Position numbers and translations under genes: made by a program. Under the pieces are notes generated by a model, which was not told the origin of the DNA, searched no databases, and saw only the letters and a list, made by a program, of their open reading frames with translations. Source: Rhizoclosmatium globosum (lineage: Eukaryota > Chytridiomycota > Chytridiomycetes > Chytridiales > Chytriomycetaceae). Taken from it: a stretch of 64,000 nucleotides of DNA. Positions 1-11,305 of the stretch are shown here, piece after piece (the stretch's first letter is position 1; each line of letters starts with the position of its first letter). Where the stretch lies: the NCBI GenBank assembly GCA_002104985.1, contig MCGO01000007.1:1-64000 (forward strand). Reading direction: 5' to 3'.

Positions 1-256
1 ATCAGGGATGGAGAAAGTGCTTCTCCAAATAGGTAGTTGAAGAAGGACACAAGTACATTGGTGATAATTTGAAGTATAAGCAAGATATTAACTGAAGACA
101 GTGTTATTGTTTGATTCCTGTTCGTTCTGTTCGAAGCAAGAAACCCAAACAGGCAAGAAGAACTATATGGATGCTGTAATCACAAATCTTGTAAGGCTAC
201 AATCACAAATTGTGCGTCATACTTGCCACAGATTGTCCTCTGTCATATTGTAGCCA
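1..256 (-). pseudogene. 7TM-family pseudogene, 5' part, runs off left edge
   Basis: The minus strand encodes the N-terminal third of the 7TM family found throughout this window. From an ATG at 254-256 a stop follows within five codons. Then ALQDL appears, the family's pre-TM1 motif. Its Trp codon is broken by loss of one G, where intact copies read DLWIT. A second frame change follows, then LLACLGFLLRTERT (TM1 end) and SSVNILLILQIITN (TM2), matching FSAVNILL..MI.SN in intact members. At least three lesions make it non-functional. The rest lies beyond position 1, so the array continues to the left. No longer reading frame covers this stretch, so it is easily overlooked. Confidence 0.7.
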
Positions 257-317
257 TTTAAGTGGGAGAGGGCTGGAATATTGGCCAGAGATATTCCATG
301 AAATTCTTGTTTATTGG

Positions 318-1194
318 CTAAAGCTTATTCAACAATGACGTAACAGCTTCCCAATACTGTTTTTGTAAACAACGGCATGCATTACATGTGACTATTCTTG
401 AAGAACACTTGGTCCACATCCAATCCTTCCGCCTTTGCAGATTCGATCCAATTCTGTGTATCCTGCCATCGCACCAGCTCATCCGTATCACTATACAAAA
501 ATAGACGTGGCCCAATCAAATTCCCATCCGTATTTCGTTCACTGACTGCATAAGGTGCACTAGTCGCGATTGGATGTTGGGCTATATCCACAAAGAGAGA
601 CTGAAAGCGAAGAGCTATCGAGACCAAAAACTTTGCAATACGATTCAGGTATGGATTCTTCACGCCCATAACAGCGAACGTGCTCAGATTCCCGATATCA
701 GGGAGTCCCGGACAAGAATCAAGCACAACTGCACATTTCGGCTTAATAACAAGATTTCGCGAGTGAAGAGCATTCAAGAAGTGTCTCAGCTTCATAACGC
801 CGCCATTTGACAGAACATGCACGGCGATTGTTGGATTTGTCAGCACAGCTTGAGAGTGAGCGCCAGTCTTTGCTACGACACCACACTTTTCAAGCACCGG
901 AATCAGGTCGTCAAAAGCATCCAATGGTTGGGTCATCGACCGAGTGCGTTTAACATCGTCCGAGTTTGACAGGACAACGAGCGGAACAAAGCCCGTTTCC
1001 GAATAGAACTCGGTGTACTTTTGCACATTTCGAAGTTGTCCATTTGCCCAGCCAAACACAAACACAAACTTGGTTGGGCTTGGATTAGGTGTCATCGTGT
1101 TTGGGGGACTTGGAAGTAGGCGTTGGTCAACAAGAAGGGTCCAACTGGTGTCAACAAGGGCTTCGTTGAATAGGCTCGGGCTGATTGTGTCCAT
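318..1194 (-). CDS. TMEM53/DUF829-like alpha/beta-hydrolase-fold protein, apparent frameshift near the C-terminus
   Basis: The protein has about 290 residues and resembles the eukaryotic DUF829/TMEM53 family, whose human member is a nuclear-envelope protein. The family marks seen are FGWANGQLRNVQKY near residue 48, HVLSNGG near 128 (nucleophile-elbow-like Ser), DSCPG near 160, LYSDTDELV near 233 (acidic residue region) and NSHM at the end of the main frame. The main frame stops at 379-381, directly after the expected His. The next frame continues with QKQYWEAVTSLLNKL to a stop at 318, which fits the family's usual C-terminal helix. A one- or two-base indel near 380 therefore separates the parts. 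The only possible intron there would be about 29 nt, which looks too short. The reaction is unknown for the family. Confidence 0.7.
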
Positions 1195-1344
1195 AGAAGC
1201 TTATGAAAGATGGTGGGCTTACTGAGTGGTTGATGGAACATGCCGGTAGAAATCAAACAAATAACAATCATTTTTTATTTATGATTTCCTGTAGCACTCT
1301 CCGAGTGACGTATGGATACAGTGAGGCCGTTGTATACCGTGCTA

Positions 1345-2274
1345 CTAATTATGGTGGAACTTGGTCCTGCATGTCCAGCTGACAAAGCTCGTGCGTTCTG
1401 AATTCGATGTTTCGCTTCTGACAATCGGTCCCTCTTTGCTTTTGCACGACCATTTCATCGCAAGTTGTATGAAATGTAGACAGTAATAGCCAGGTCAAGA
1501 ATCCCGAGGCAAGAATATAACCCATAGATCAACAGGAGGAACAGATTGGGAACCAATGTAATTAAATGCGACAAAGGATATAAGCCAGATTTCAAGCCAA
1601 ACACAAGATACAATTCCATAACACGATATAATTTGAGTTTTTTTACGTCAGGTAGGTCAGTGTTTTTTGAAACGGACTGGAGATACTTCAAATAACAAAA
1701 CACGACGAATACATCAAAGCCAAAGATTAAAACATCCACTGCATTGTAAAGCAATAGCACAAACGACTAAATAGATCCATTGTGGTCGTAGTGAAGGTAT
1801 TACGATCGCTAAGTTTGCTAAAACAGATGTCGCAAACTCAGCCGCCTGCACAAACCCAAATAAAACAGAAATCCCACTAAAATCGGATACGCCATAGGAA
1901 ATAAGTGCTGAATCACGGGAAGCCCTCTTGTCCAAGTGTAAAGACAAGAATAAACAAATGGAGTGAAAGAATCATGTTCATGATAGTCGAATATGCAATC
2001 AATCGCGTTATTTCAGAAGTTCCCCAAGTGAAGTACTTGAAATGATCAGAAGAGTGTTTGTTCCAATCAACGACACAAGCAGAATATTCACTGTTGTAAA
2101 CGCCTTGACTGGTTTGCTAGATTTCAAGTCCGACCACAGGATTACTGTAAAAATAAGGAGTTGAACTGCAGAGAACGCTGCAACGATCCATAGATCTTTA
2201 AATCAAGGGCATAAGAAGCGGACGAGTACGTGCCCACGGGCTTGTCCTTATCGTTGAAGAGTTGTAGCGTTCAT
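1345..2274 (-). pseudogene. 7TM-family pseudogene (multiple frameshifts)
   Basis: All parts of the family can be found in order, but in several frames. An ATG at 2272-2274 is followed by an in-frame stop. DLWIVAAFSAVQLLIF (TM1) and FTTVNILLVSLIGTN (TM2) are clear around 2040-2200. TM4-like LFGFVQAAEFATSV lies near 1830 and FDVFVVFCYLKYLQSV (TM5) near 1700. The C-terminal HFIQLAMKWS signature and tail end at a stop at 1345-1347. The W-x-RG region is nearly erased. At least four frame changes and several stops rule out a functional product. Confidence 0.8.
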
Positions 2275-2362
2275 TCTCCTTGAAGGATTGGTATTGTGCG
2301 AAACTCCTTACGAAAGGCAAACCTTGTAAATCTCTTTATTAAAAAAGTCTCTTAATAATGGA

Positions 2363-3344
2363 TTATAAATGCCTCGATTTCTGAATAGGAACTGGATGCA
2401 GTTTTAGAAATGAGATTTCGTTGACCTGTTGTGTCGACACTGTTCTTGCGTTCAAAACAATTTCACGATTAGTGTCTAGTCGTGACTCCTTCTCTTTCAG
2501 TAAAGACCGCTTCATAGCTAATTGAATAGAAATATATGCCAAAATACCCAAATTAAAGATTCCAGACGCAGCCAAGTAAGCTGACATCCCCACAGTCGGA
2601 ATAATTGCGAACTAAATGAGTTAAACGCAACGTATGAGCTCAGCCACAGCTCCAGCCATAAACAAGACACTATTCCATATCTTGATATGATTATCAATCG
2701 GCGAACATCGTGAATAGCAGGTTCTTTCGCAATAGTTGCAAGGTATTTCAAATATAAAAGAACCACGAAAATATCGAAGGCAAACATGTAAAGGTCAATA
2801 GTGTACGACAAGTACATATTGATTTGTGCAAACACCTCCAATAAGGTGTGAGGCTGGAGATAACAAGTGAAACATTAGTTACGACTGAAGCAATAAAGGC
2901 TGCAGATTGAATTAATCCAAACAAGATGAGACATCCTTTCAAGATCGGATATGCCCACGGAAAACATTGTTGAATCACAGGAACTCCACGCGTCCAGTAT
3001 AACATACTAAGACAAAAAGATGAACTGATAGAGAAAGTTCATTACAGTAGAATAAACAATGAGAAGGAATGTATCGTTGATGTATTTCCAGGTGTAGAAT
3101 TTAAAACCGCTCACAAGCAATTGGATATAATCATCAGAATGATAAGAACGTTTACACTTGTAAATGATTTCGGTGACAGCTTCTGGTGAACCACAGTCCT
3201 TTCCGACTTTATCAGCAAGCCTAATACAAGGAGCTGGACTAGCGATACGATAACGACTATACAGAAATCAATTTCATCCAGTCGCAGGGATTCAGAAAAG
3301 TAATCGTCCCAACGAGGTGCGTCGGTTGTATTGTTTAAGTTCAT
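2363..3344 (-). pseudogene. 7TM-family pseudogene (frameshifts in the TM3 and TM6-TM7 regions)
   Basis: The N-terminus (MNLNNTTDAP, with an NNT sequon) and TM1-TM2 are intact in 3111-3344, then a stop follows ISNCL. The TM3 region is scrambled through 3010-3110. WTRGVPVIQ and TM4 resume at 2850-3005. After a further shift, FDIFVVLLYLKYL (TM5) and IISRYGIVS (TM6) lie at 2640-2790. The C-terminal YISIQLAMKRSLLKEKE is in another frame at 2363-2593. The junctions lack good splice sites, so frameshifts are more likely than introns. Neighbouring intact copies have no introns. Confidence 0.78.
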
Positions 3345-3394
3345 ACCAAAAACGAAACAATACTGAAATCATATTGTTCCTTGGGATCTCATAT

Positions 3395-4351
3395 TTATTT
3401 TGATTGAAAGCCGCTCTTTGAATTGGTCGTTACAGCGATCGCATCATCGATTCTTTGTCTCCGTTGTTTAAATTCCCGTTCCTCATCTTTTAATAGTACC
3501 CACTTCATACCGAGTTGGATGAACACAAATCCTAATAGTCCTAAATCTACAATACGAAGCACGACTTCATATACAAAGGGCGAAACAGCGGGAGGGCCTG
3601 GTTGAGTCTGCCAATACGTGAAAGAATAAAGCAGGCCAAGTACACTTCGAGCCAGAAGCACGACCATATACCAAATCGAGAAATAATTTGAAGTTTTTGA
3701 ATGTCGGGATATTGAGCTGTTCGTACTGCTTTCAAGTACATCAGGTATCCCAAAACAACAAAAAGGTCAAACGCAAACATTGACACATCCATAGTGATAG
3801 TCAATCCATAATTTATATCAGCCATCAATTTCCAATCACTTGATATTGCTGGATACACCAAGATAAGGTTCATATTTGCTAGAATGGCGGTGACAAGCTG
3901 GGCAACTTGAACAATCCCTAAAACAACCAAGAAAACAACCCCAAACGACTTGATCGAAGGAAACAAGAGATTGATAACAGGCGATCCCCGTTTCCAGGAG
4001 TACAAAACATCGAGTAAAGCGTCACAACAAGACAGAACTTGACAATGCGAAATAGACCACCATTGGAACTCCATCAATGGATGTGGCTGCAACGTACTTG
4101 AAAACGTTTGTCAGACAATTGAAAACAGTCATACTGAATATTAGCACGTTGATTGGTGAAGAAAGCTTCGTTGACGTTCCGCGAGTTTTACCCAAGTCTA
4201 TGTCTCGTAATAGCAATAGAACCAATAGAATCACTTCAATCAAGGAAACAGCAAGGGTTATCCAGGCGTCTTGAACCATACATCGATTGAACGTGTTGTA
4301 ATATAGATCCCATGATGTATCGACTGGCGGTGCGTCATTTGTTGAGTTCAT
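3395..4351 (-). pseudogene. 7TM-family pseudogene (two frameshifts)
   Basis: This copy is more complete than its two left neighbours. An ATG at 4351 starts MNSTNDAPPVD (NST sequon). TM1-TM3 are readable to about 4022, where the frame ends in a stop. The second frame starts at about 4015 with LLDVLYSWKRGSPVIN and runs through TM4, TM5 and QIISRFGIW. The third frame runs from about 3620 with LLYSFTYW through RIVDLGLLGFVFIQLGMKW to the stop at 3395. The frames overlap, so an ordinary intron is unlikely at either break. Two indels would restore one open frame, so decay is recent or these are assembly errors. Confidence 0.75.
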
Positions 4352-4811
4352 GGTAACTTGGACAACTCCAATCACAGTTTAGCTTCAATGGCCAATCAAG
4401 GTTTGAGTAGTAACAATGACTACTGTCAAAGAACACACGATAAATTTTAATATAAAGCGAGATACGAGTTTGTTATTCGAATATATTGATATGCACAGTT
4501 ATTTAAAGGGTACCTTGTGGTTCAAGATTACAAACCTGAAAAATCTAACAAAACAGACGATTTTCAGATACTTGATGTTTTTAATGCTGTAAATAACGAG
4601 GTTTGTAATAGTTGATCGTTTACGACTGCTTACAAATCATTACATCTCCACTCCAAACAATGCATTTGAAATGCGATGAAGCACACCACCCCCTTCACGT
4701 ATCAAATCCCATTTTTCCATTTGAAATCCAAAACCAACCACTTCTTATACCGACTTGTTTCCCACCCTTTCTCCCAAACCATAACAACCCGCCCAAAAAC
4801 CAACAAACAAA
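4352..4811. other. Intergenic region, AT-rich then C-rich
   Basis: This 460 bp gap separates the divergent pseudogene at 4351 (minus) and the oxidoreductase gene at 4812 (plus). The half nearest the pseudogene is AT-rich. The last 120 bp before the ATG are strongly pyrimidine/C-rich on the plus strand (CCACCC, CCCACCC, AACCCGCCC runs), as is common just upstream of fungal start codons. No RNA gene, repeat or credible coding frame was recognised. Confidence 0.5.
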
Positions 4812-7053
4812 ATGTCCACCACAAAAGCAATCGTCATCCAAGCTGCGAAGGACGCCCGCATCCAAAGCATCGCCGTGCCAACTCTCAAAGACGACCATAT
4901 CCTCGTTCAAACAAAGGCTGTTGCGTTGAACCCAACCGACTGGAAACACATTGACTACCTCGCGTCGCCTGGAGCACGTGTTGGTTGCGACTACTCGGGC
5001 GTGGTTCTCGCTGTTGGTTCAAAGGTACCATCCTTCTCTCTCTCACTGTCAACCAGACCCAGTAAGCTTATCCCACACCCCCTTTTGACAGGTTACAAAC
5101 GGCCTGAAAGTCGGCGACCGCGTTTGGGGTCTTGTGCATGGATCAAATGCAGTAGACCACGAAGACGGAGGGTTCGGAGAAGTGATTACTGCGCGTGGAG
5201 ATATCCAGAGCAGGATTCCCGACAACCTTTCGTTTGAAGAGGCTGCGACTTTGGGTGTTGGAGTGTTCACTGTTGGACAAGGATTGTATCAGTCGCTTGG
5301 GCTTCCACTTCCTTCGTTGGAGAATCCACCAGCTGCCTCTGATAACTATATCTTGATTTACGGAGGATCCACTGCCACGGGTGCCCTTGCTATTCAGTAC
5401 GCGAAACTGTCTGGCTGGAAGGTTGTCACCACTGCTTCTCCAAGAAACTTTGACTACTTGAAGTCACTTGGAGCCGACAAGGTCTTTGACTACAACTCTG
5501 CCTCTGTTGCCGCCGATATTCGTGCATACACAAACAACGCCATCAAGCACGTGTTTGACTGTGTCTCCGAGGGTTCTTCACTCTCAATCTCGGCAAACTC
5601 GTTTGGTCCAGAGGGAGGAATCTACTCTGCCTTGTTGACTATCGACGCCAAGGTCCTTACTTCCGTTAACTCAAAGATTACTGTCAAAAACACTCTCGCG
5701 TACACTGCAATGGGACGCGCTTTTACCATTGGTGCGAACGCCCTCCCAGCCATTCCATCCGACTTTGAGTTTGCAAAAAAGTTTGCCGTTCTCTCAAACT
5801 CTCTCTTGGCTGCCTCGAAAATCAAGGTGCACACTCCATCCGTGAACGAAAGCGGAGCCGGACTTGAAGGTGTCCTGAAAGGCTTGCAGTTGATGCGTGA
5901 AGGAAAAGTCAGTGGGAAGAAGCTCGTGTACACTCTTGCTCCACAAATCAAAGCTATTGTGATTCAAGGTCCAAAGGATGCTCGCGTTGTCAACATCCTT
6001 CCACCAGTGTTGAGAGACGACTTTATTCTTGTTCAAAACAAGGCTGTTGCATTGAACCCAACTGACTGGAAGCACATTGACTATTTCGCTTCCAAGGGTG
6101 CGCGTGTTGGATGTGATTATGCTGGAGTTGTTTTGGAAGTTGGACCAAAGGTATGTCTTAGTTACTGGGACCGCTTCTCTGGATTCTAATACATTCTCGA
6201 TTTGTAGGTCACCAACGGACTCAAGAAGGGAGACCGTGTCTGGGGAGTTGTTCACGGATCAAACGCCGTCAACCACGAAGACGGCAGTTTCGGAGAAATT
6301 ATTGCTGCAAAGGGCGACATCCAAAGTAAGATTCCAGAAAACCTCAGTTTCGAAGATGCGGCCACTCTCGGTGTCGGAATCTTTACTGTTGGTCAAGGAC
6401 TTTACCAATCCCTTGGACTCCCACACCCTTCAGCTACTCCAACCCCAACAAACAACACTATCTTGATTTACGGAGGCTCTACGGCCACTGGTGCCCTCGC
6501 CATTCAATTCGCAAAACTTTCTGGCTGGAAGGTTGTCACCACTGCATCTCCAAGAAACTTTGACTACTTGACGTCGCTTGGCGCCGACAAGATCTTTGAC
6601 TACAACTCTCCGACTGTTGCCGCTGATATTCGCGCATACACAAACAACACCTTGACCCACGTCTTTGACTGTGTTTCTGAAGGCTCATCCATCCCAATCA
6701 GTGCGAACGCCATCAGCACAAACGGAGGAACTTACTCGAACCTTCTCGGTGTCGAGGCGTCCAAATTGACATCTATCAACCCAGCTATCGTTGTAAAGAG
6801 CACTATGGCGTATACCGTGATTGGAAAAGGTTTCAAGATGGGAGATTGGTTGAATATCCCGGATATTCCATCCGACTTTGAGTTTGCCAAGGGATGGGCT
6901 GTCTTGAGTAACTCGTTGTTGGCGAGTGGAAAGGTGAAGGTACACACTCCATCTGTGAATGAGGGCGGTGTTGGACTTGAAGGTGTCTTGCACGGATTGC
7001 AACTTATGCGTGAAGGAAAGGTCAGCGGAAAGAAGTTGGTGTACACTTTGTAA
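4812..7053 (+). CDS. Tandem-fused double MDR enoyl-reductase/quinone-oxidoreductase (ToxD-like)
   Basis: Three exons (4812-5024, 5092-6150, 6208-7053) give one 705-residue protein made of two complete medium-chain dehydrogenase/reductase modules. The family resembles fungal ToxD or trans-acting enoyl reductases, which are NADPH-dependent and lack catalytic zinc. Each module shows LNPTDWKHIDY, GCDYxGVV, GDRVWG, FTVGQGLYQSLGLP, LIYGGSTATGALAIQ (Rossmann nucleotide site), TASPRNFDYL, HVFDCVSEGSS and KKLVYTL. Module 1 ends KKLVYTLAPQIKAIVIQ, so it runs straight into module 2 with no stop. The introns sit at the same place in both modules (after GSK and GPK). This indicates an in-frame tandem duplication by unequal crossing-over. 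The substrate cannot be told and no polyketide synthase is nearby. An unspliced intron or assembly join could mimic the fusion, but the sequence across the join is continuous coding. Confidence 0.88.
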
Positions 7054-7177
7054 TCTGTGATTTCGCTACTTTATCCACTATTTCTGTCGTTCCTGAATAA
7101 TTCCCCGAAATAAAAAGCGTACATATTTAACCCGGAGGCGCAGCAAATTCAGTTGGTTGAAAAACAAAACGCGAAAA

Positions 7178-8888
7178 ATGACATCGCCACCGAGATACTC
7201 GCAAGCACCACCAAAGCTCCCGTCCTTGGAGAACCCAGAGCAGATTGAATCCAGTATCACTGATGCCGGGAACCAAGTTGCGCGAAGCTTCGACTTGGAA
7301 TCAAGTGGCGCAGCAGCTGAGAAAGCCAAAGCAAGTGCTGCGGATTCAGTTCCATCGGGTGAAGAAACGAAGAATAAGGCATCGGATATGATGAAATCCA
7401 CTGACCAAATTGCTCCTGCGGCCGAAAATGGTTCGTTGCCCTTCTTTCCCCTTCATAACTCCTAGACGCATCTCTGATAACACCAAAAAGCTGCCGACGC
7501 GACTAAGAAGAACGTGGAGAGCCAAACTGACGAAGCGGTTGATCTCGGCAAACAACAGAAGGAGAAGCTTGAGGGTGAACCCAACAAGTCGTTTAATGTG
7601 GAGGGAATGAACCCAGTCAAGTTGAGTCATGCTGAATATATTGACTCATGTAACTTGCTTACGTAATGTCGTACACGATAGTGTCCTTGGAAAGGATGAT
7701 TCGTCTTCCAGCCACGACGAGAAGAAACAGGAAGGGGACGAACAAAACAAACCGTTTAAGACGGAGGGAATGAATCCAGCCAAGTTGAGTTGAACCCTGT
7801 ATATTGATGCACTTACACTCTTACTTACGTCATGCACCAGTATTCTTGGAAAGAATGATTCATCCTCTACGGAAGGAGACAAGAAGGGGTCCAAATTTGA
7901 TCCAAAGGACCCACTCCAGTTAAGACGTACTGTCAAAATTCTAGCGCAGTACTAACTTTATCTTCCTAAATAGTCTCTTCGGAAAGAATGATTCTTCGTC
8001 GCCCTCCACTCCCGAAGAACCGAAGGATCAATCTAAATCGAAGCCAACGTCTCCAAACCCGTCCCCATTCTCTCTCGAAAACATCAAAAAGAAGCTACAT
8101 ATCGGTGGAAAGTCCGATGAACCCAAGCCAATCTCTCCTCCCGCAGCAAGTGATAATGCTAACATCTCTGATGCCAACGAACAAGGAAAAGACTCCCCAC
8201 CAAAGCAAGCTCCATTCTCACTCAAGAACGTCTTCAAACTCGGTGGAAGCGGCTCTAAGCCGTCGACTGACGCCTCTACCGACTCTCATTCTCAACCAGG
8301 TCCTAACACGATCGAAGACGACGTGCCCGAGCATAGCCCGATTGAAAAGTTTGTTATGAAGGAGGAGACAAAGGTTTCAAACGCGTTCTCAAATATCAAG
8401 AAGCAGTAAGTAAATTGATTCTTCTCATTAAACTAACTTTCTCTCGTAATATCATAGTTTCCAGAAACACGAGAAGCAACCCTCTGGTGAAACGGAGACT
8501 AAAGACAAGAATGAGAACGTCGGTTTGCTTGGCGATGCAAAGAACACGTACGAAAACGCATCAGATGTCCCAGCAGGACCGGCAAGCCCAAAGAAGGAGC
8601 CATTCTTCAAGCGTGCCTTGAAGTAAGACTCGCCTTATCTTTGATATAATTTAAGCTAACCTCATGAATAGTATGTCGAACCCATTTACGTCTCAACAAA
8701 AGACTCCATCGACCCCTGTTGAACAATCTGTTCCTCACAACACCCCTGTCGCGCCGGAATCTGATCTTGGCCTTGAAGAGAAGTCGAAGAAGGCTTTTGA
8801 CGCATCTGGGCTCGCGGGTTCCAGAGTGCCTGATGCCCACGACAAGAAAGGTGGAAATGAGGAAAAGGAAAACGTGATGTCTGCTTGA
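7178..8888 (+). CDS. Intrinsically disordered protein built from exon-sized repeats
   Basis: The gene has several short exons and introns of about 45-65 nt. It starts at ATG 7178 (MTSPPRYSQAPPKLP) and ends at VMSA before 8888. The product is hydrophilic, rich in Lys, Ser, Asp, Glu and Pro, with no membrane segment or known domain. A motif recurs near the start of successive exons: VLGKDDSSS, ILGKNDSSS and LFGKNDSSS, with partners NVEGMNP and KTEGMNP. The repeat unit therefore coincides with an exon unit, as if exons had been duplicated. Later exons contain PSPFSLENIKKKL and PFSLKNVFKLG, a second repeat. No function is proposed. Exact splice sites in 7600-7990 are my best reading and could shift by a few bases. 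Confidence 0.65.
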
Positions 8889-9066
8889 AGATCGGAATCG
8901 TGATTTTTTTTTTTTGATTATTCTTATTCTTTGGATGGAGTGTTGATTTTTGGTTGTATGTAGTTCGTTGATTGATGCTTGTGTTGCATTGTTTGCATTA
9001 AAAGTATTCTTTTTATAAAAGAAAGGGGCCAATCATTGGCAGAAGTTGGTACTATTGTCTTTAACA

Positions 9067-10020
9067 ATGAATCTGACATCGGAACCAAGTCTCTTCGACC
9101 AATGGCTTAACTTTAGCTACGTCTATGACAACGACATACACCTTGTAATCACAACCACAATTCCAACATCTATTCTCCTTATAATTGCTCTTATTGCCCT
9201 CGTTTTCAGAGGATATGCATTCTCGAAAGTTGGAAACGCAAACTTTAAAAAGGCATTCAACTTAATCAATATTTTGCTTATGTCAATGATTCTGACGAAT
9301 TGCTTGTCTGCAATCTTTATATCGGCTCATTCAGATGATAAAAACATTCGGGAAACGTTTGATATCATAGCTTCTCTAACCGCAGATTTGTTCCAATTTT
9401 TGATTGTCATTTACGCATGGCAGCGAGTGTTGCCTGTGATTCAAACAATGCTTCCGAAACGCCAGCGATTTCTTACTCTGTTTCTCCAACTATTCACTTT
9501 AATTCAAGTCTCTCAATTTATTGTGGACGTTATTCATATTAATGCTGCCTATGCTGAATCAGGTACTGAAGTATTGAACAGCGTCGCCAACGCCCTTTCA
9601 ATTGCTATCAACATTTGCATTCTTGGTTTCGATCTTTTTGCCACAGCCATTTATGTTTGGTATATTCAATGTGTAAAAACCGAGGTTCTCGATTTCCAAC
9701 GAATGCTTGTGCTTTCGCGGTATGGCGTCGTATCATCACTTTGTTTGATGGTTTGGCAAAGTGCGACTGTTTCGTACAATTACCTGTTTATGGATCCTAC
9801 ACAGCTCAAGTCAGACCACAAAAACCTGTTTCAAGCCCTTCTACTCATTTCAAATTTAACACCTATTGTTTATTTGAGCATCCAGTTGGCCATGAAGTGG
9901 GAACTTCAGCGAGAAACAGACCATAGAATCAAAAAACAAATTGCGGCTGTTGAAACTGCTATTCAAAAGACTTCAAGTAATAGTTGTTTGACTCAGACCA
10001 GCGTTGCGAGACTAAAATAA
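9067..10020 (+). CDS. 7TM receptor-like family member, divergent
   Basis: The protein has 317 residues and no introns. I chose the start at MNLTSEPS because family members begin MN-x-T; an upstream in-frame ATG at 9046 would add seven residues. Seven hydrophobic segments are visible, near residues 30-50, 65-88, 105-127, 143-165, 185-207, 218-245 and 260-282. The post-TM3 motif is degenerate, WQRVLPVIQ with Val for Gly. The TM6 entry LVLSRYGVVS and the TM7 exit SIQLAMKWEL are intact. It is the first intact array member from the left edge and lies on the plus strand, while its left and right relatives are minus. Confidence 0.85.
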   Translation: MNLTSEPSLFDQWLNFSYVYDNDIHLVITTTIPTSILLIIALIALVFRGYAFSKVGNANFKKAFNLINILLMSMILTNCLSAIFISAHSDDKNIRETFDIIASLTADLFQFLIVIYAWQRVLPVIQTMLPKRQRFLTLFLQLFTLIQVSQFIVDVIHINAAYAESGTEVLNSVANALSIAINICILGFDLFATAIYVWYIQCVKTEVLDFQRMLVLSRYGVVSSLCLMVWQSATVSYNYLFMDPTQLKSDHKNLFQALLLISNLTPIVYLSIQLAMKWELQRETDHRIKKQIAAVETAIQKTSSNSCLTQTSVARLK

Positions 10021-10052
10021 AATAACTTATAACCATTTATTGACTTTTCCTT

Positions 10053-11051
10053 TTATCCTTCGAAAGTTTTCACTGATGTGGAAACTCCTCGACTTCTATC
10101 TATTGTTGGTACAACCGATGTCCCTTTGTGGGAAATTGACAACAACCGCGCATTTTCGACCCGTTCTCGCATCTTAGTTCCTCGCCTTCTTTCAAATTTC
10201 TGAAGTGATAGCTTCATGGCAAGTTGAATGAATATGTAGATAATTGGGAAATCATCATAAATACGAAGCGTCACAAGGACTCCAATCACACCAAAAGGTG
10301 GTATCTCAACTGTAAGCCAAAAATTATACAAAATAATTCCAATGAGCCAAATCGCAAGACAGATACACGACACTATTCCATAGTGCGATATGATTTTAAG
10401 CTGTTGAACATCTTGCTGGAAATTATCATCGTTTGAAACAAGCCGCAAGTACGCGACATACACTCCAGCCACAAAAGTTTCGAACAAGATCATAATTATG
10501 CTTGCGGAGATAATGTGCCAGTTCACAACTATATTGAGGAGACTCGTATCGATGCTGGACAACACTCCCATAGTTGCCAATGATTGCAAAGCCCCCCAAA
10601 CAAACAGGCTGATTTGAAGCAAAAGAAATAAAGTCAAGTAGACAATTAGAAACGGTTGTATTGAAGGCACGACGCGCTGAATAATCGGCGAACCTCTCTT
10701 CCACGTGTAAAAGCATATTAAACACTCAAGAAACGCATAGCAGAATAGGTCAACTATTTGATACGCCAATATTTTAATCGTGTCGGTTGTTGAAACATAA
10801 AGCGCCGTAAACACCATAGCCAAACAGTTCCACAGAATCATTTGAAAGATAAGTAGATTCACAGCTGAAAAGATTCTTTTCTGTTTTATCATGCCACGTT
10901 GGGATAAATCGGATCTGATGAGTAGAATTAGCAGAATGAGCTGCAGCATCGATGCCGCTATTGTTAACCACGTGTCTTGCAGCGCCACCGCGTTATACGA
11001 GTCTGTAAATGACGCCCAGGGGTTTTCAGCAGGCGTATCCGTCAAGTTCAT
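10053..11051 (-). CDS. 7TM receptor-like family member (pair A, copy 1)
   Basis: The protein has 332 residues in a single exon, starting MNLTDTPAENPWASF. Family marks are ALQDTWLTIAAS (TM1 entry), FSAVNLLIFQMILWN (TM2), YTWKRGSPIIQRVVPS (post-TM3), LKIISHYGIVSC (TM6 entry) and FIQLAMKLSLQ (TM7 exit). The cytoplasmic tail of about 50 residues is basic and Ser/Thr-rich. It is very similar along its whole length to the next gene at 11306-12280, including EAPPFGV/EIPPFGVxGVLV before TM7, so the two are recent tandem duplicates. The 3' end lies 32 bp from the convergent gene at 9067-10020. Confidence 0.88.
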   Translation of the reverse strand: MNLTDTPAENPWASFTDSYNAVALQDTWLTIAASMLQLILLILLIRSDLSQRGMIKQKRIFSAVNLLIFQMILWNCLAMVFTALYVSTTDTIKILAYQIVDLFCYAFLECLICFYTWKRGSPIIQRVVPSIQPFLIVYLTLFLLLQISLFVWGALQSLATMGVLSSIDTSLLNIVVNWHIISASIIMILFETFVAGVYVAYLRLVSNDDNFQQDVQQLKIISHYGIVSCICLAIWLIGIILYNFWLTVEIPPFGVIGVLVTLRIYDDFPIIYIFIQLAMKLSLQKFERRRGTKMRERVENARLLSISHKGTSVVPTIDRSRGVSTSVKTFEG

Positions 11052-11305
11052 CTGATTAGAGTAAGTCTTTGACTTTAGAAATTAACAATGGCGCCAAATG
11101 TAAATCCTTTCACCATCCTCACTTCTCCTTTATGTTGCTTCAATCTTTGATAGAATCATTAAAATTACAATAAAATATTCATGAGATTGTCTATAGGCCT
11201 TCGTTTAAAGTCAGCTTCAGGACGATTAGAAGAAACAGCTAAATATACCGACCAAGCTACTAACTATGCATCGCTTCTTCAACTTTATCCTTCAGAGGCT
11301 TTTAT

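Noticed and set aside
3547..4375. Two overlapping minus-strand frames as separate genes
   Set aside because: They are consecutive parts of one 7TM protein in different frames; each alone lacks essential membrane segments.
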